Source: Methanoregula sp. (GTDB taxonomy: Archaea > Halobacteriota > Methanomicrobia > Methanomicrobiales > Methanospirillaceae). From it: a stretch of 64,000 nt of DNA. The stretch spans positions 806,001 through 870,000 of the forward strand of contig CP112999.1 in NCBI GenBank assembly GCA_026625165.1. Reading direction: 5' to 3'. Under the pieces are notes generated by a model. It worked only from the letters and a program-made list of their open reading frames with translations. It had not been told where the DNA came from and made no database searches. A program made the position numbers and the translations under genes. This document shows positions 51,860-60,372 of the stretch, one piece after another; the stretch's first letter is position 1; the number at the start of each line of letters is the position of its first letter.

Positions 51860-53308
51860 TTACGGCACCCCTGCCATGGTATCAGAGATGATCGTCCCCT
51901 TCTCCATCGTGATAATCCGGTCCGCACAGGAACGGGCCATCTCCCGGTTGTGGGTGATGATGATGAGGGTATGCTTTTTTCTCTGCAGGTCTTTTAAGAT
52001 CTCCATCACAAGACGCGCCTCATTCCCGTCAAGCCCGGTCGTCGGCTCGTCAAGGACAATGATCTCCGGCTGCATGGCGATCACGCACGCGATCGCAAGC
52101 CGCTGGCGTTCACCGCGCGAGAGCCAGCGGGGGTAGAGGCGTTTTGTGTGAAGGAGTCCGACGTTCTCCAGCGCTGCATCGATGAGATTCTCTCCATCAG
52201 CCCGGCCGAGGTTTTTGAGCCCGAATTCGACCTCGTCTTTGACAGTATCGGCAAAGAACATATGGTCGGGGTTTTGGAAGACCAGCCCGACATGGCGTGC
52301 GAGCTCTCCCACTGAGCACTGCTTCGTATTCATCCCCCTTATCACGACATCACCGCCCGTGGGCAACAGGAGGTTATTGAAATGCTTGACCAGCGTCGTC
52401 TTTCCTGACCCATTCTCCCCGACAATGGCGACAAATTCGCCGGCACGGATCTGCAGGCTGATGCCGTTTAACGCCGGAATGTCACCGTAGAGGTAGGAAA
52501 GGTTCTGCACACTGACAACGGGGGGCGACTGCTCTCCCGCACCGGCACCGCCTGCCTGTACCGTATCCCGGATGCCGGAGAAATCCGGGATTATCATCCG
52601 GCGTATCCGCTCTTCTTGTAAGACAATGTCCGGGTCACCCGCCGCGCTGATGCGACCGTTCTCCAGCACCACAAGCATGTCGATCATGTCCCGGAAATGC
52701 CGGTACTTGTGTTCGACAAGGAGGATGGTCTTGCCCTGCGCTTTCAGGGTTTTGAGGATTCCGGTAATCCGCCGGGTCGCGTGTTCATCAAGCTCCGAAG
52801 TCGGCTCATCGAGGATCAGGATCTCGTTTCCCAGCGCTAAGGTTGCGGCAAGCGCAACGCGCTGCTTCTGGCCTCCGGAGAGGTTGTGCGGGGAGCGGTT
52901 CCTGAGCTCGTCAAGGTACGTCGCGTTCATAATCGCGGCGAGGCGCTCCTCGATCACTGCGGCATCCAGCCCCCGGTGCTCAAGGGCAGACAGGATCTCC
53001 TCTTCGACGGTTGTGAAGATCATCTGCGCCTCGGGGTCGTCAAAGACGATCCCGATCTTCTTTGCCAGTTCGGAAAGGCCGACATAGCCGGCGACGTCCT
53101 TTTCCTCCACAAAGACACGGCCCTCTTTTTTACCGCCGTATTCATGCTGGAGGATACCTGCTGCGGCAAGGCAGAGCGTGGTCTTGCCTGCACCTGACGG
53201 GCCGGTAACCATGACGCACCGGCCCTTTGGCACGAAAAGCGAGATGCGGTGCAGGGCTTCCTGCACCGTGTGGGGATAGGTGTAGCTGATCTCTTGGAGC
53301 CCGATCAT
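51860..53308 (-). CDS. ecfA: ECF transporter ATPase, two fused ABC domains
   Basis: 482 residues containing two complete ABC domains. Domain 1: Walker A GPSGAGKTT, signature NLSGGQKQRVALA, Walker B EILILDEPTSELD. Domain 2: Walker A GENGSGKTT, signature WLSRGERQRLAIA (SRGE instead of SGGQ), Walker B EIIVLDEPTTGLD. Most ECF modules have two separate ATPases; here they are one chain. Overlaps the S gene by four bases. Drives vitamin or metabolite uptake. Confidence 0.93.
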   Translation of the reverse strand: MIGLQEISYTYPHTVQEALHRISLFVPKGRCVMVTGPSGAGKTTLCLAAAGILQHEYGGKKEGRVFVEEKDVAGYVGLSELAKKIGIVFDDPEAQMIFTTVEEEILSALEHRGLDAAVIEERLAAIMNATYLDELRNRSPHNLSGGQKQRVALAATLALGNEILILDEPTSELDEHATRRITGILKTLKAQGKTILLVEHKYRHFRDMIDMLVVLENGRISAAGDPDIVLQEERIRRMIIPDFSGIRDTVQAGGAGAGEQSPPVVSVQNLSYLYGDIPALNGISLQIRAGEFVAIVGENGSGKTTLVKHFNNLLLPTGGDVVIRGMNTKQCSVGELARHVGLVFQNPDHMFFADTVKDEVEFGLKNLGRADGENLIDAALENVGLLHTKRLYPRWLSRGERQRLAIACVIAMQPEIIVLDEPTTGLDGNEARLVMEILKDLQRKKHTLIIITHNREMARSCADRIITMEKGTIISDTMAGVP

Positions 53309-53841
53309 TCCTGTCCCCTCGACAGCACCCTGACCGAGGGGAAGTAGAGGATCTGGACGATTACGGCATTGAATATCGCCGTCACCACGACGATTGGCAC
53401 GAACACGGCAACAAAACTCATCATGTTCCCGTTATACTTGGTAAGGATGGTGCTCCCGACAAAGATGATCGCGATCGCGGCGAACGTAAAGCCGCTTGCA
53501 AGCGTACTCAAAAATGTCGTGGCTGTGGGCGCAAGTTTTATTTTTTCCTTAAGCGCCGCATACAGCCCGAAGCACACGAGCGCTCCTACCGGCTCGCTGA
53601 TGAGGTTTGCCGGGGGAAACATCGAGCTGGAGATCAGCATCGAGAGGATGCCTGCCACAAGGCCGATGCCCAGCGCCTCGTAAACTTTCGGCCTGATGAG
53701 GATGATTGCAAGGCAGTAAAATGCAATGATCATGTTCGGGGTCAGCGGTGTATGCAACATCGCAAGGAAATACCGAAGGATCGCACCGATGGCGAGGAGG
53801 ATGCCGACAATAGCAATATCTTTTGACTTCATTTCAATCAC
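53305..53841 (-). CDS. ECF S component, TrpP-like
   Basis: 178 residues with about six helices: KDIAIVGILLAIGAILRYFL, LTPNMIIAFYCLAIILIRPK, YEALGIGLVAGILSMLISSS, PVGALVCFGLYAALK and two more. The layout and the SKDIAIVGILLAIGA start resemble the S protein called tryptophan transporter TrpP. First gene of the operon, overlapping ecfA by ATGA-type coupling. True substrate not provable from sequence; tryptophan or another aromatic or vitamin-like compound is the leading guess. Confidence 0.82.
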   Translation of the reverse strand: MIEMKSKDIAIVGILLAIGAILRYFLAMLHTPLTPNMIIAFYCLAIILIRPKVYEALGIGLVAGILSMLISSSMFPPANLISEPVGALVCFGLYAALKEKIKLAPTATTFLSTLASGFTFAAIAIIFVGSTILTKYNGNMMSFVAVFVPIVVVTAIFNAVIVQILYFPSVRVLSRGQE

Positions 53842-54187
53842 ACAAATGCTTTTTTTCTGGTATGGGTTTTCTGGTATGGGGTGTTTCAGGGGTGCAAGGA
53901 AAGTGCAACAACAGTTGACTAACTTATACCTTGATGTATAAATGTGTTCATTAATGTATTAAACATTCCCTTTTCCCCCGGCCTCGTTAATCCCAAAATC
54001 GTTGGCCTGAAGTATGGTCCTGGAATCTCCGGGCCCAAAGCATAGGGCGTGAGCACCTTTGGTCCCAGTACTATTTACCCTGATAATCCATGTTCAGGTA
54101 AAAAAATACCGGAAAAACCCGGGCAGGATTTTTTTTCTATCCCGTTTGTGAGAGCAACCTACAACATTTGCACCGGATAATGCATGC
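53842..54187. other. Divergent regulatory region between ECF operon and acyl-CoA ligase
   Basis: No gene visible. At 53925-53965 the AT-rich stretch has TATA-like sites for the ECF operon and imperfect repeats TGATGTATAAATG / TTAATGTATTAAA, a possible operator. The stretch 54000-54100 contains several short inverted repeats (for example GGGCCCAAAG near 54030) but no recognised riboswitch fold. Confidence 0.35.
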
Positions 54188-54195
54188 CTATATAG
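54188..54195 (+). promoter_or_regulatory. TATA box of the acyl-CoA ligase gene
   Basis: CTATATAG is a good archaeal box A. A transcription start about 25 bases downstream (near 54218) would leave a short leader before the TTG at 54250, or a nearly leaderless start at TTG 54223. Confidence 0.5.
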
Positions 54196-54249
54196 CACAA
54201 CGTCCAAGTCTGTTGCAGGCGATTGTGCCCCAGCACCGGCGGTGTCCCC

Positions 54250-55779
54250 TTGTCCAATGTCAGCACCCTCCTTGATGCAAAGAGCGTCCCGTCTGCCAAG
54301 GCAGCACTGGTCTGCCCAAGCCGCAACGAGACCTACAGCTATGGCAGGCTCCGATCAGAGATGAACAGGATCGGGCTGGGGCTTTTAAACTGTGGCACAA
54401 AGAAAGGCGACCGGGTCTGCATCTACCTTGACAGTTCGCCCGAATACCTGGTCAGTTACTTTGCGATCTGGCGCATCGGTGCGGTGGCGGTGCCGGCCAA
54501 TATCGTGTACCGCAGCAAGGAACTGCTGCACACGGTCAACGATGCAGGTGCATCCACGATTATCACCTCCGGGGAAGGTGCCGGCGTGGTCGGGAGTATC
54601 CGTACCGACGCCCCGACGCTCTCCACCATCATCAGTGCTGGGGGGGGATGCCGGGATTCGGTCGCATGGGAGTCGTTCCCGGAAGCACCGGAGAGCATGC
54701 GGGCGGCAAACTGCGCCACCACCGATCTCTGTCAAATCCAGTACACGGCCGGCACGACCGGGACGCCCAAGGGCGCGATGCTGACCCACGGAAACTGGAT
54801 GACCGCACTGGATGCCGAGCGCGAGGCGCTCCGGATCAGGATGGACGATGTCTACCTTGGCATCTACCCGATGGGACACGTGGGAATTTCCTGGGGGCTC
54901 TCGGTCCTCCGGGCAGGGGGGACGTACGTCATGATGGAGCGCTTTGACCTCGGGCAGTACCTTGCGCTTGCGGAGCAGGAGCGGGTGACCGTGCTTGCGG
55001 GGATGCCGCCGGTCATCCACTCGCTTGTCCACAGCCAGCCCGGTACGGAACGGCAGCTGGCGACGGCCCGGGTGATCATCTCCGGCGGCGGGCAGCTGCT
55101 GCCCGCGGTCTGGGAGGCGTTTGACCGGCGCTACCGTATCCCGGTGGCGAACTCGTACGGGCTCTCGGAGACGATCGTAATCGGATCCGGCACGACCACG
55201 CTCCCGGAATTCCCGCACCTGACAAGAGGTTACCAGAGCGTCGGGGTTCCGGTCGGTTACACGGAAGTAAAGATCGTGGACACAAACGATCCCGGGCGGG
55301 AACTTCTGCATGGCGAGAACGGCGAGGTTGCGCTCCGTGGCCCCTCCGTCGCGCAGGGATACTGGAACATGCCGGAGGCCACTGCCGAGGTGTTCCTGCC
55401 CGACGGCTGGTTCCTGACCGGCGATATCGGGCACCTTGATGCCGACGGGATCCTCTACATCACCGACCGGAAAAAAGACATGATCATCATGTCCGGGTGG
55501 AAGATCTACCCGACCGAGGTCGAGAACGTGATCATCCAGCACCCGGGGGTTGCGGATGTGGCTGTCTTTGGCGTCCCGGACGAACGGAAAGGCGAGGTGC
55601 CGGTTGCCGCTGTCGTACAAAAACACGGCCAGAAACTGAACGAGACGGATCTCGAATCCTACTGCCGCGAGCACCTTGCCGGGTATAAAATTCCGCGGAG
55701 GCTGATGATCGTCGATGCATTGCCCCGGGTGCACGGGTGGAAGCTGCTCCGCCGCACCCTGCGGGAGCAGTTCTCCTGA
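54250..55779 (+). CDS. AMP-forming acyl-CoA ligase
   Basis: About 509 residues of the ANL superfamily. P-loop motif QYTAGTTGTPKGAML, then NSYGLSETIV (A5), WFLTGDIGHLDADGILYITD (A7-A8) and GWKIYPTEVENVI (hinge). The final Lys region reads RVHGWKLLRRTLRE, where the usual G-K adenylation lysine is replaced by GWK. TTG 54250 gives MSNVSTLLDAK, a typical start. Activates a carboxylic acid (fatty or aromatic) to its CoA ester. The next gene follows after 19 bases. Confidence 0.9.
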   Translation: MSNVSTLLDAKSVPSAKAALVCPSRNETYSYGRLRSEMNRIGLGLLNCGTKKGDRVCIYLDSSPEYLVSYFAIWRIGAVAVPANIVYRSKELLHTVNDAGASTIITSGEGAGVVGSIRTDAPTLSTIISAGGGCRDSVAWESFPEAPESMRAANCATTDLCQIQYTAGTTGTPKGAMLTHGNWMTALDAEREALRIRMDDVYLGIYPMGHVGISWGLSVLRAGGTYVMMERFDLGQYLALAEQERVTVLAGMPPVIHSLVHSQPGTERQLATARVIISGGGQLLPAVWEAFDRRYRIPVANSYGLSETIVIGSGTTTLPEFPHLTRGYQSVGVPVGYTEVKIVDTNDPGRELLHGENGEVALRGPSVAQGYWNMPEATAEVFLPDGWFLTGDIGHLDADGILYITDRKKDMIIMSGWKIYPTEVENVIIQHPGVADVAVFGVPDERKGEVPVAAVVQKHGQKLNETDLESYCREHLAGYKIPRRLMIVDALPRVHGWKLLRRTLREQFS

Positions 55780-55798
55780 ACCGGGCGGGTGTGCAACC

Positions 55799-56425
55799 AT
55801 GGGTACCATGAACAGGCTGCAGGTAGTCCGGAGGTTGCCTTACCGGGCGGTTGCACTCCTCATCCCGTTCTGTGTCCTGTCAATTCATATCGCTGTTATG
55901 GCCGCTACGCTCCCTTACAACCAGTTCCTGACCATGATCGGGCTCATGGCCGCTTACATGCTGCCTCCTGCCGGAAAGGAGACCGCCATCCCCGTGGGGA
56001 TCGCACTGGGCATCCCGTGGTGGTACATGGCACTATCCATTACGATGGTCGACGTTGAGGCCGGTCTTTTTATGGGGCTCAACTTCGACCTTGCATTTAA
56101 AATTCCGTTCCTTGGACCCATACTCGTCGGTCTCACAGACAAGACAAAACAGGTCATTGAACATCACCGCTGGATCAGCGGCCTGTATTTCTTTAGCATC
56201 GTGCTGATGGTGATGGTGCCGGTATTCGGGAGCGGCGGCATAAGGGGCACAATTGCGGGGAAACTCCTTGGCATGGATACTTTTCTGGTGTTTTTGGGGA
56301 TTCTTGTGGGAGCACTGATCGGCTGTTTTGGGATCGCTCTCGGGTCAGAAGCAATTCTTGGCCACCTCTGCTCGAACAGCCTTTTGCCTGCAGAGATAAG
56401 CGCAATGGTCTGCAACTGGATATAG
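55799..56425 (+). CDS. Small multidrug export family protein (PF06695)
   Basis: 208 residues from ATG 55799 with about five helices. PPAGKETAIPVGIALGIPWW and FGSGGIRGTIAGKLLGMDTF are the family's two conserved loop motifs. Despite the name, the function is unproven; relatives are DedA-like. It lies 19 bases behind the acyl-CoA ligase and is probably cotranscribed, perhaps linking lipid activation with membrane transport. Confidence 0.82.
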   Translation: MGTMNRLQVVRRLPYRAVALLIPFCVLSIHIAVMAATLPYNQFLTMIGLMAAYMLPPAGKETAIPVGIALGIPWWYMALSITMVDVEAGLFMGLNFDLAFKIPFLGPILVGLTDKTKQVIEHHRWISGLYFFSIVLMVMVPVFGSGGIRGTIAGKLLGMDTFLVFLGILVGALIGCFGIALGSEAILGHLCSNSLLPAEISAMVCNWI

Positions 56426-56672
56426 GACAGGAGGGGCGACGGCCGCAGGATCCTGATGATATTTTTAACCGGCCCGGCAGCCCGGTTGAGGTTAGCTCAC
56501 CATGCCCGTGGGGGTGACCGGTATTTTATACCCGGCATATTTCCGGAGGCTGCCGGCTTATGGTGAGAAGCGGTATGGTTTACATGACCCATCCGTCGCT
56601 TCTGGCAGGATTCGTACCACGGGGCGGATAAAAATACCGGTATTCACAAATCCAATTAAAAACGGATTTTTC

Positions 56673-56987
56673 GGCTCTGTAGAAATGCTTAGAAATTTCG
56701 GCTCCTAACGCTCTTGGGGGAATTAATCGTCGCTGGAAAGCGAGGATTGATTGGAGAAACCATATCAATGGTTTCGACCTTTCTGCCGTTCACGCAGGGA
56801 AGGGCAAACTGGAGAAGATATCCATCAGGATATCTTCGATATGCGACTCTAAAGGAGCACGAGAAGACATCTGTTGGGATGTCTTCGAGTTACATTGCCC
56901 CCGCCGCTGCCGCATCCCCCAAAATGCGATATCACTGGAACAAGTTGGGGCAATATGGATAATAGAAACAAGGTTTTCTACAGAGCC
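56673..56987. mobile_element. MITE copy 2, complete, with target duplication
   Basis: 315 bp bounded by GGCTCTGTAGAAA and its inverse TTTCTACAGAGCC, and flanked on both sides by GATTTTTC (56665-56672 and 56988-56995), an 8-bp target duplication. Inside are GAAACCAT-ATCA-ATGGTTTC, GAAGATATCC-ATCA-GGATATCTTC (56814-56837) and GAAGACATC-TGTTGG-GATGTCTTC. The GG-CTCT ends with 8-bp duplications fit ISL3-family (less likely IS256-family) transposition in trans. The open frame inside has a stop in copy 1 and is not a gene. Confidence 0.88.
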
Positions 56988-57045
56988 GATTTTTCATAAA
57001 ACAGCGGAGGATGTACCCCATACAGGGGTTATCATGGCCATCCCC

Positions 57046-57924
57046 TCACGCCGTTTTTTTGTCTTTGACAATGAGGACGGGGCGTTGTGCCCTCCGCACA
57101 ACCGCGCCGGTGGTGCTGCCCATGAACAATGCCTTGAGATCCCGTACCCATCCTTCCCCGTACGGGCTCATGACAATGACGGAGACATCCTCAATGTCGG
57201 CCGTGGCGATGATCTCGTCGGGAGCGTATCCCACGTGGACGCGTGAGATTGCATTGAAACCCGCCCGCACAAATTCCCCTCTGAGTCTTTCCAGTTTTTC
57301 TTGTGCCGCTTTCACGTGTCCCTCAATCTCCTTTTCTGATTCGCCTTTATCGACCACATGGAACAGGACAACCTCGCCGGAAGCAGGCAGCTCCTGTAAC
57401 AGTGCGACTGCATCCCCCGCAGGTTTTGAAAAGTCCGTGGGTACAAGCACCCTGGAAAAGATCCTCGCACATGATTTTTCGCCGGTACCTTTGCCGGGGG
57501 GGTACCGCATAAGAAGGACGTTTGTCGTTGCCCGGTGTATAACGCTTGCAGAAACACTGCCAAGCAGGATACTCCGGATCGGGTTTTTTCCCCGTGCACC
57601 CATCATAATCAGCGAGACGTTTTCATTTTGGGCAGTTTCCAGTATCGCAAGCGGGACGTCGCCCTGGGTTATCACGCTGACAATAACATCAATTTTTGTC
57701 TGCACGGTCAGGCCGAGATTCTCAAGAAATGCCTTATTCTCTGCCATGAGTATCCTGGCATTCTCAATCTGCTGGTCGTGAGTAAGGCCTCCTTTTGGAG
57801 GATGCGTTGCATCGACGACATGCAAAAGGATCACCTCTTTTAAGCCCGGGATATCCCCCAGGCATGCAAGAAGTTTTTGGGCATCCCCGGAAAAATCTGT
57901 TGGCAGCAGCACCTTTTCAAACAT
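57046..57924 (-). CDS. Tandem universal stress protein
   Basis: 292 residues with two UspA domains. Domain 1: KVLLPTDFSGDAQKLL to LIMMGARGKNPIRSILLGSV; domain 2: RVLVPTDFSKPAGDAVALLQ to VIVMSPYGEGWVRDLKALFM. Both have a G-x2-G-x9-G(S/T)-type nucleotide loop, more complete in domain 1 (GARGKNPIRSILLGS). Likely ATP-binding stress protein in the cytoplasm. Stands alone. Confidence 0.92.
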   Translation of the reverse strand: MFEKVLLPTDFSGDAQKLLACLGDIPGLKEVILLHVVDATHPPKGGLTHDQQIENARILMAENKAFLENLGLTVQTKIDVIVSVITQGDVPLAILETAQNENVSLIMMGARGKNPIRSILLGSVSASVIHRATTNVLLMRYPPGKGTGEKSCARIFSRVLVPTDFSKPAGDAVALLQELPASGEVVLFHVVDKGESEKEIEGHVKAAQEKLERLRGEFVRAGFNAISRVHVGYAPDEIIATADIEDVSVIVMSPYGEGWVRDLKALFMGSTTGAVVRRAQRPVLIVKDKKTA

Positions 57925-58053
57925 ACCTCATCTCCCTTTTATTTTTTTACATTTCACTATTGTAAGGATATTGGGCGGGACATGATATAATGTGTACAAC
58001 CCGGCCTGCGATAAAAACCAATCGTTCCTCCTTTACCGTTGCTTTTGGGGTAT

Positions 58054-58272
58054 ATGGCAAAACAGATATACCCTGCCATAATTTGGATCACCGGAATCCG
58101 GGCGATGAGCGCGGGAGGCGCTTTAGGATATGTATGGGAATCGCGGGTCCTGGCAAACCCGGGCCTGTATGACCAGCTCGCAGGTTTTGTTTCAGGAATA
58201 GCCAAAGATTTATTGTCCGGTCGTGTTTCTGGCACACGGGTATATGGGCAAGTATCTCCGGTTGCGGTTTAA
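58054..58272 (+). CDS. Possible small hydrophobic protein
   Basis: 72 codons from ATG 58054, preceded by TTGGGG: MAKQIYPAIIWITGIRAMSA, GGALGYVWESRVLANPGLYD, QLAGFVSGIAKDLLSG. The first 55 residues look like protein. The end overlaps the antisense zinc-ribbon gene by about 60 bases. No family recognised. Confidence 0.35.
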   Translation: MAKQIYPAIIWITGIRAMSAGGALGYVWESRVLANPGLYDQLAGFVSGIAKDLLSGRVSGTRVYGQVSPVAV

Positions 58273-58458
58273 GAGAGGAGTCCGTATCGTAAAACACTTC
58301 CTGCATTGTTTACAGGTTGCGACACGGGTCTCTTTGAAATGGTCCTTTGGGGTTCTTGTTATAATGATATTTTCAGCAACACAATCCGGGCAGGTGAAAC
58401 GGATCACGTACCCGGCTCTCGTTCCTTTAATCTCTGGTCTTAAGGCATTTTTTGTCAT
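58210..58458 (-). CDS. Small zinc-ribbon protein
   Basis: 82 residues from ATG 58458: GYVIRFTCPDCVAENIIITR and VATCKQCRKCFTIRTPLLNR form two CxxC knuckles about 25 residues apart, a rubredoxin/zinc-ribbon fold. Likely metal-binding or nucleic-acid-binding; partner unknown. Confidence 0.55.
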   Translation of the reverse strand: MTKNALRPEIKGTRAGYVIRFTCPDCVAENIIITRTPKDHFKETRVATCKQCRKCFTIRTPLLNRNRRYLPIYPCARNTTGQ

Positions 58459-58718
58459 AGCTGTATTTTTTCTCGTGGTTTTTCATAACCGGCACAACCA
58501 CTAAAAAACCGGCCTGGTAATCAGGGCATCTGTACCAAAAAAGGTTTCACAATGATATGAGGGGGCCGCTCTTTCGCGACGGTCCTGAGGTTGGCAGATC
58601 TGTTGTTAAAACCGTTTAATGTGTATTTATATAGGCGGTTATTGCGTATAGCATGATCGTAAGAAATCCCCGTTTTTCCTGCAGGAAAGGTTCATTACGG
58701 TACAGCCTACTTTTTATT

Positions 58719-58910
58719 ATGCCATCACAGAAAAGTTGTCCGATGAAATTCGGGACTGCCGTTAATACTGAGGGATTGCTGATCGAAATCTCCTGTTGCG
58801 GGAAAGAATGTGCATGGTTTTTTGATAACGATTGTGCGATAGTGAGCATCGCAAAAGAATTATGTACTAACCAGAGAAAGAGAACCCCGAAGGGAACGGC
58901 GGCCGATTGA
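58719..58910 (+). CDS. Small Cys-rich protein
   Basis: 63 residues from ATG 58719: MPSQKSCPMKFGTAVNTEGL, LIEISCCGKECAWFFDNDCA, IVSIAKELCTNQRKRTP. The CCGKECAWF..DCAI run is a pattern seen in many short bacterial and archaeal proteins, probably a zinc knuckle. The longer frame from 58653 adds a basic stretch that is not convincing. The next small gene starts 26 bases later. Confidence 0.55.
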   Translation: MPSQKSCPMKFGTAVNTEGLLIEISCCGKECAWFFDNDCAIVSIAKELCTNQRKRTPKGTAAD

Positions 58911-58936
58911 TTTTTTAAAAATAACAGGGGGATATT

Positions 58937-59092
58937 ATGAATTTCTGCCCGAACTGCAAACGGGAATATACGCATCAGCAGATGAGCGATTACCAGACCG
59001 GACGGTGTGCCGTCTCTGGCAGCACGCTTGTGTAAATATCGGATGATGATCTGAACCAGGTACGCAAGGACAATATCCGGAAAAAAGAATAA
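58937..59092 (+). pseudogene. Zinc-ribbon gene with in-frame stop and lost Cys
   Basis: After GGGGG, ATG 58937 opens MNFCPNCKREYTHQQMSDYQ, TGRCAVSGSTLV, then TAA at 59033-59035, and the frame goes on ISDDDLNQVRKDNIRKKE to a second TAA. The first knuckle CPNC is intact. The second should be CxxCGS but reads CAVSGS. Loss of a zinc ligand plus an in-frame stop points to decay of a small zinc-ribbon gene of about 50 residues. Confidence 0.6.
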
Positions 59093-59231
59093 AACGGATC
59101 TGTCGCGTAAAAGCCGGAGATGTTTATTAAAACATCGCCAAGGAGACGGGGGGCGTAAGCCGACCTTCGGGGTTCTGATGAACTCTTCTCTTCCTTAAAT
59201 CCCGCTTCGCCCGATCATTCCTGTCACGTCA

Positions 59232-59441
59232 TCAGATGCTGCGACCCACCTGGCTTACGTATATTTTGTGCTCCTGCAGGTCAATCCTGTATAACTCGGG
59301 ATGGTCCAGTAGATCCTGAACAGGAATTCTCATGGTTTCCAATTCTGAAAACGAAAAGATTTCCTCGTTTTCCCGTTTACCCTCCCGCCAGACCAGTGCC
59401 ACACCAGTTTCGGTTTTTTTACAGTTATAGATATTTTTCAT
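59232..59441 (-). CDS. Small hypothetical protein (69 residues)
   Basis: MKNIYNCKKTETGVALVWRE, FSELETMRIPVQDLLDHPEL, YRIDLQEHKIYVSQVG. Balanced charged and hydrophobic pattern suggests a real protein with mixed alpha/beta fold. No family recognised. The next gene on this strand starts about 370 bases upstream. Confidence 0.6.
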   Translation of the reverse strand: MKNIYNCKKTETGVALVWREGKRENEEIFSFSELETMRIPVQDLLDHPELYRIDLQEHKIYVSQVGRSI

Positions 59442-59527
59442 ATTATCGTTATTGAGGAACCCGTTATTTGAAACTGACTCATTCTATTCCTGCAACGTGG
59501 AACACCCACCGGATCCATATAAACAAG

Positions 59528-59809
59528 TCATGGTTCCTTTATAAGGTGAAGTTCCGTATCGGTTATCTCGAGTATGATGCCCGTCTTCTTCTCCTTTTTG
59601 AGCTGCTGCAGGCTGTCTAAAATCTCCCGTAGCTTCGACTCCTGGTCCCTCCTCGCTATGGAATAAGGCGTCTGCGGGCGGGGGTTTTCGGGAGTGATGG
59701 CAAGGAGTTCACAGGTATTGCGCTGGCGGGTGATCTGGAATACGGAAATTTTATCCAGGTCAAGGGAAATGATCCCACTTTGAACCCTGAATTTCACCGT
59801 TACGCTCAA
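59528..59809 (-). CDS. Small hypothetical protein (93 residues)
   Basis: MSVTVKFRVQSGIISLDLDK, ISVFQITRQRNTCELLAITP, then a Pro-rich stretch and a helical end LREILDSLQQLKKEKKTGII, LEITDTELHLIKEP. Coherent composition supports a gene. Function unknown; it may work with 59232-59441 on the same strand. Confidence 0.6.
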   Translation of the reverse strand: MSVTVKFRVQSGIISLDLDKISVFQITRQRNTCELLAITPENPRPQTPYSIARRDQESKLREILDSLQQLKKEKKTGIILEITDTELHLIKEP

Positions 59810-59998
59810 GTGACTCCCTCGCTCTACTCTGATGGGCTAGAATTGGCTCGTGAGCTCATACGTCTGCCTGTGCCACCCCGTTCGCCCAACGCCCGTTACC
59901 CGCAAACCAGTCCCGCAGCCCTGGCATCCCCGGCAACCGGCATACATACCTTCAACATGTCAGATGCCGTTGATAGCAGCACACACGCAGTTGGTTGA

Positions 59999-60337
59999 AT
60001 GAGTGGTTTTCATAAAAAAAATAACGAAGAACCGGACCTTAATGCAGTAAGTCCTGACGGCACTCCCACCGTCCGCGTCCGGTTACCAAAAAAATGGAAT
60101 AACGAACAGTTCGCCCTTGCCGAAACAATGCTCGGGGCAAATCACATCCGCGTCCGGTGTATCGACGGGGTTACCCGAATGGGCCGGATCAAGGGCAAGA
60201 TCAAGAAACGGGCATGGATACGGGAAGGCGATACAATCATCGTCACCCCCTGGAGCTTTCAGGACGCGAAATGTGATATCATCTACCGTTATCTTAAGCC
60301 CCAGACGGACTGGCTGCGGAAAAACCGGTATATTTAA
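59999..60337 (+). CDS. eif1A: Translation initiation factor aIF-1A
   Basis: 112 residues. VRVRLPKKWNNEQFALAETM, LGANHIRVRCIDGVTRMGRI, KGKIKKRAWIREGDTIIVTP and WSFQDAKCDIIYRYLKPQ trace the OB-fold of eIF1A/aIF-1A, homologous to bacterial IF1. It binds the A site of the small ribosomal subunit during start-site selection. The first 25 residues are polar, as usual. A gene for a small wHTH-like protein follows after 35 bases. Confidence 0.95.
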   Translation: MSGFHKKNNEEPDLNAVSPDGTPTVRVRLPKKWNNEQFALAETMLGANHIRVRCIDGVTRMGRIKGKIKKRAWIREGDTIIVTPWSFQDAKCDIIYRYLKPQTDWLRKNRYI

Positions 60338-60372
60338 CCGGGAATTTTTTGACAGAAATTGGGAGTACCAAA

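Noticed and set aside
53842-54187. Riboswitch or T-box-like leader before the TrpP-like ECF operon
   Set aside because: The region was inspected for long stem structures and known consensus boxes and none was recognisable; archaeal genomes rarely use these.
56714-56962. 82-codon ORF inside MITE copy 2, partly repeated in copy 3
   Set aside because: The same frame has an in-frame TGA in copy 1, and copy 3 lacks the first part. Hairpins explain the conservation better than a protein.
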